A stretch of DNA of 22,893 nt from Clostridia bacterium (GTDB lineage: Bacteria; Bacillota_A; Clostridia; Oscillospirales; CAG-272), in assembly GCA_017453335.1 (NCBI GenBank), contig JAFTKI010000053.1, forward strand, positions 1 through 22,893. Direction: 5' to 3'. Below, piece by piece: positions 22,870 through 22,893 of the stretch. The position numbers and the translations under genes were made by a program. A model generated the notes under the pieces. The model made no database searches. It was not told the origin of the DNA and worked only from the letters and a program-made list of their open reading frames with translations. Positions within the stretch are counted from its first letter, which is position 1, and each line of letters opens with the position of its first letter.

Positions 22870-22893
22870 CAACAAACTCCGCCTTCTGCGGAA

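Noticed and set aside
1..22893. CRISPR arrays, insertion sequences, prophage or integrative element boundaries
   Set aside because: No regularly spaced repeats, transposase or integrase motifs, or direct repeats bordering the tRNA were seen in this window.

Overview
The window looks like a chromosomal segment of an endospore-forming, low-to-mid GC Firmicute, most likely an uncultured gut Clostridia (Oscillospirales/Christensenellales-like). The reasons are the Gram-positive replicase PolC, SpoIIID, AGGAGG-type ribosome binding sites with some TTG starts, sigma-A promoters with 17-bp spacers, and the gene order tsf-pyrH-frr-uppS-cdsA-dxr-rseP-ispG-polC. The order assignment is inference; the phylum is well supported.

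Region 1 (1-13238, all + strand) is a core housekeeping block. It begins with the last 42 codons of rpsB and with tsf, ending at an intrinsic terminator. A sorbitol-6-phosphate-dehydrogenase-like SDR gene with a strong terminator of its own then separates tsf from pyrH, which is unusual. A good promoter (2059-2087) restarts transcription for pyrH, frr, uppS, cdsA, dxr, rseP, ispG and polC. These genes are tightly packed, with overlaps cdsA/dxr, rseP/ispG and ispG/polC. Together they supply UMP kinase, ribosome recycling, the MEP isoprenoid steps (Dxr, IspG), undecaprenyl diphosphate (UppS), CDP-diacylglycerol (CdsA), intramembrane proteolysis (RseP) and the replicative polymerase. A bidirectional terminator after polC ends the block.

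Region 2 (13290-16560, - strand) is accessory. It holds an XRE-type regulator split by one in-frame TAA, a small flavodoxin-like protein, a 348-bp gene-free stretch with a perfect GCAA-loop palindrome and possible structured RNA, and a GT4 glycosyltransferase.

Region 3 (16660-18621) has a + strand gene for what looks like a PHP/CpsB-fold protein that has lost its metal ligands, then convergent spoIIID with overlapping stop codons, then a divergent SpoU/TrmH RNA methyltransferase. A long hairpin containing the stop codons of both flanking genes closes this part.

Region 4 (18620-22640, - strand) is a probable three-gene operon: M18 aminopeptidase, DUF1846 protein, DUF2974 alpha/beta-hydrolase. 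The window ends with a complete tRNA-Val(GAC) with consensus promoter and terminator. No CRISPR array, insertion sequence, prophage or rRNA was seen. Most of the window is ordinary core genome; the most unusual items are the inactivated-looking PHP-fold protein, the nonsense-split regulator, the non-coding stretch at 15016-15363, and the frr leader ORF.
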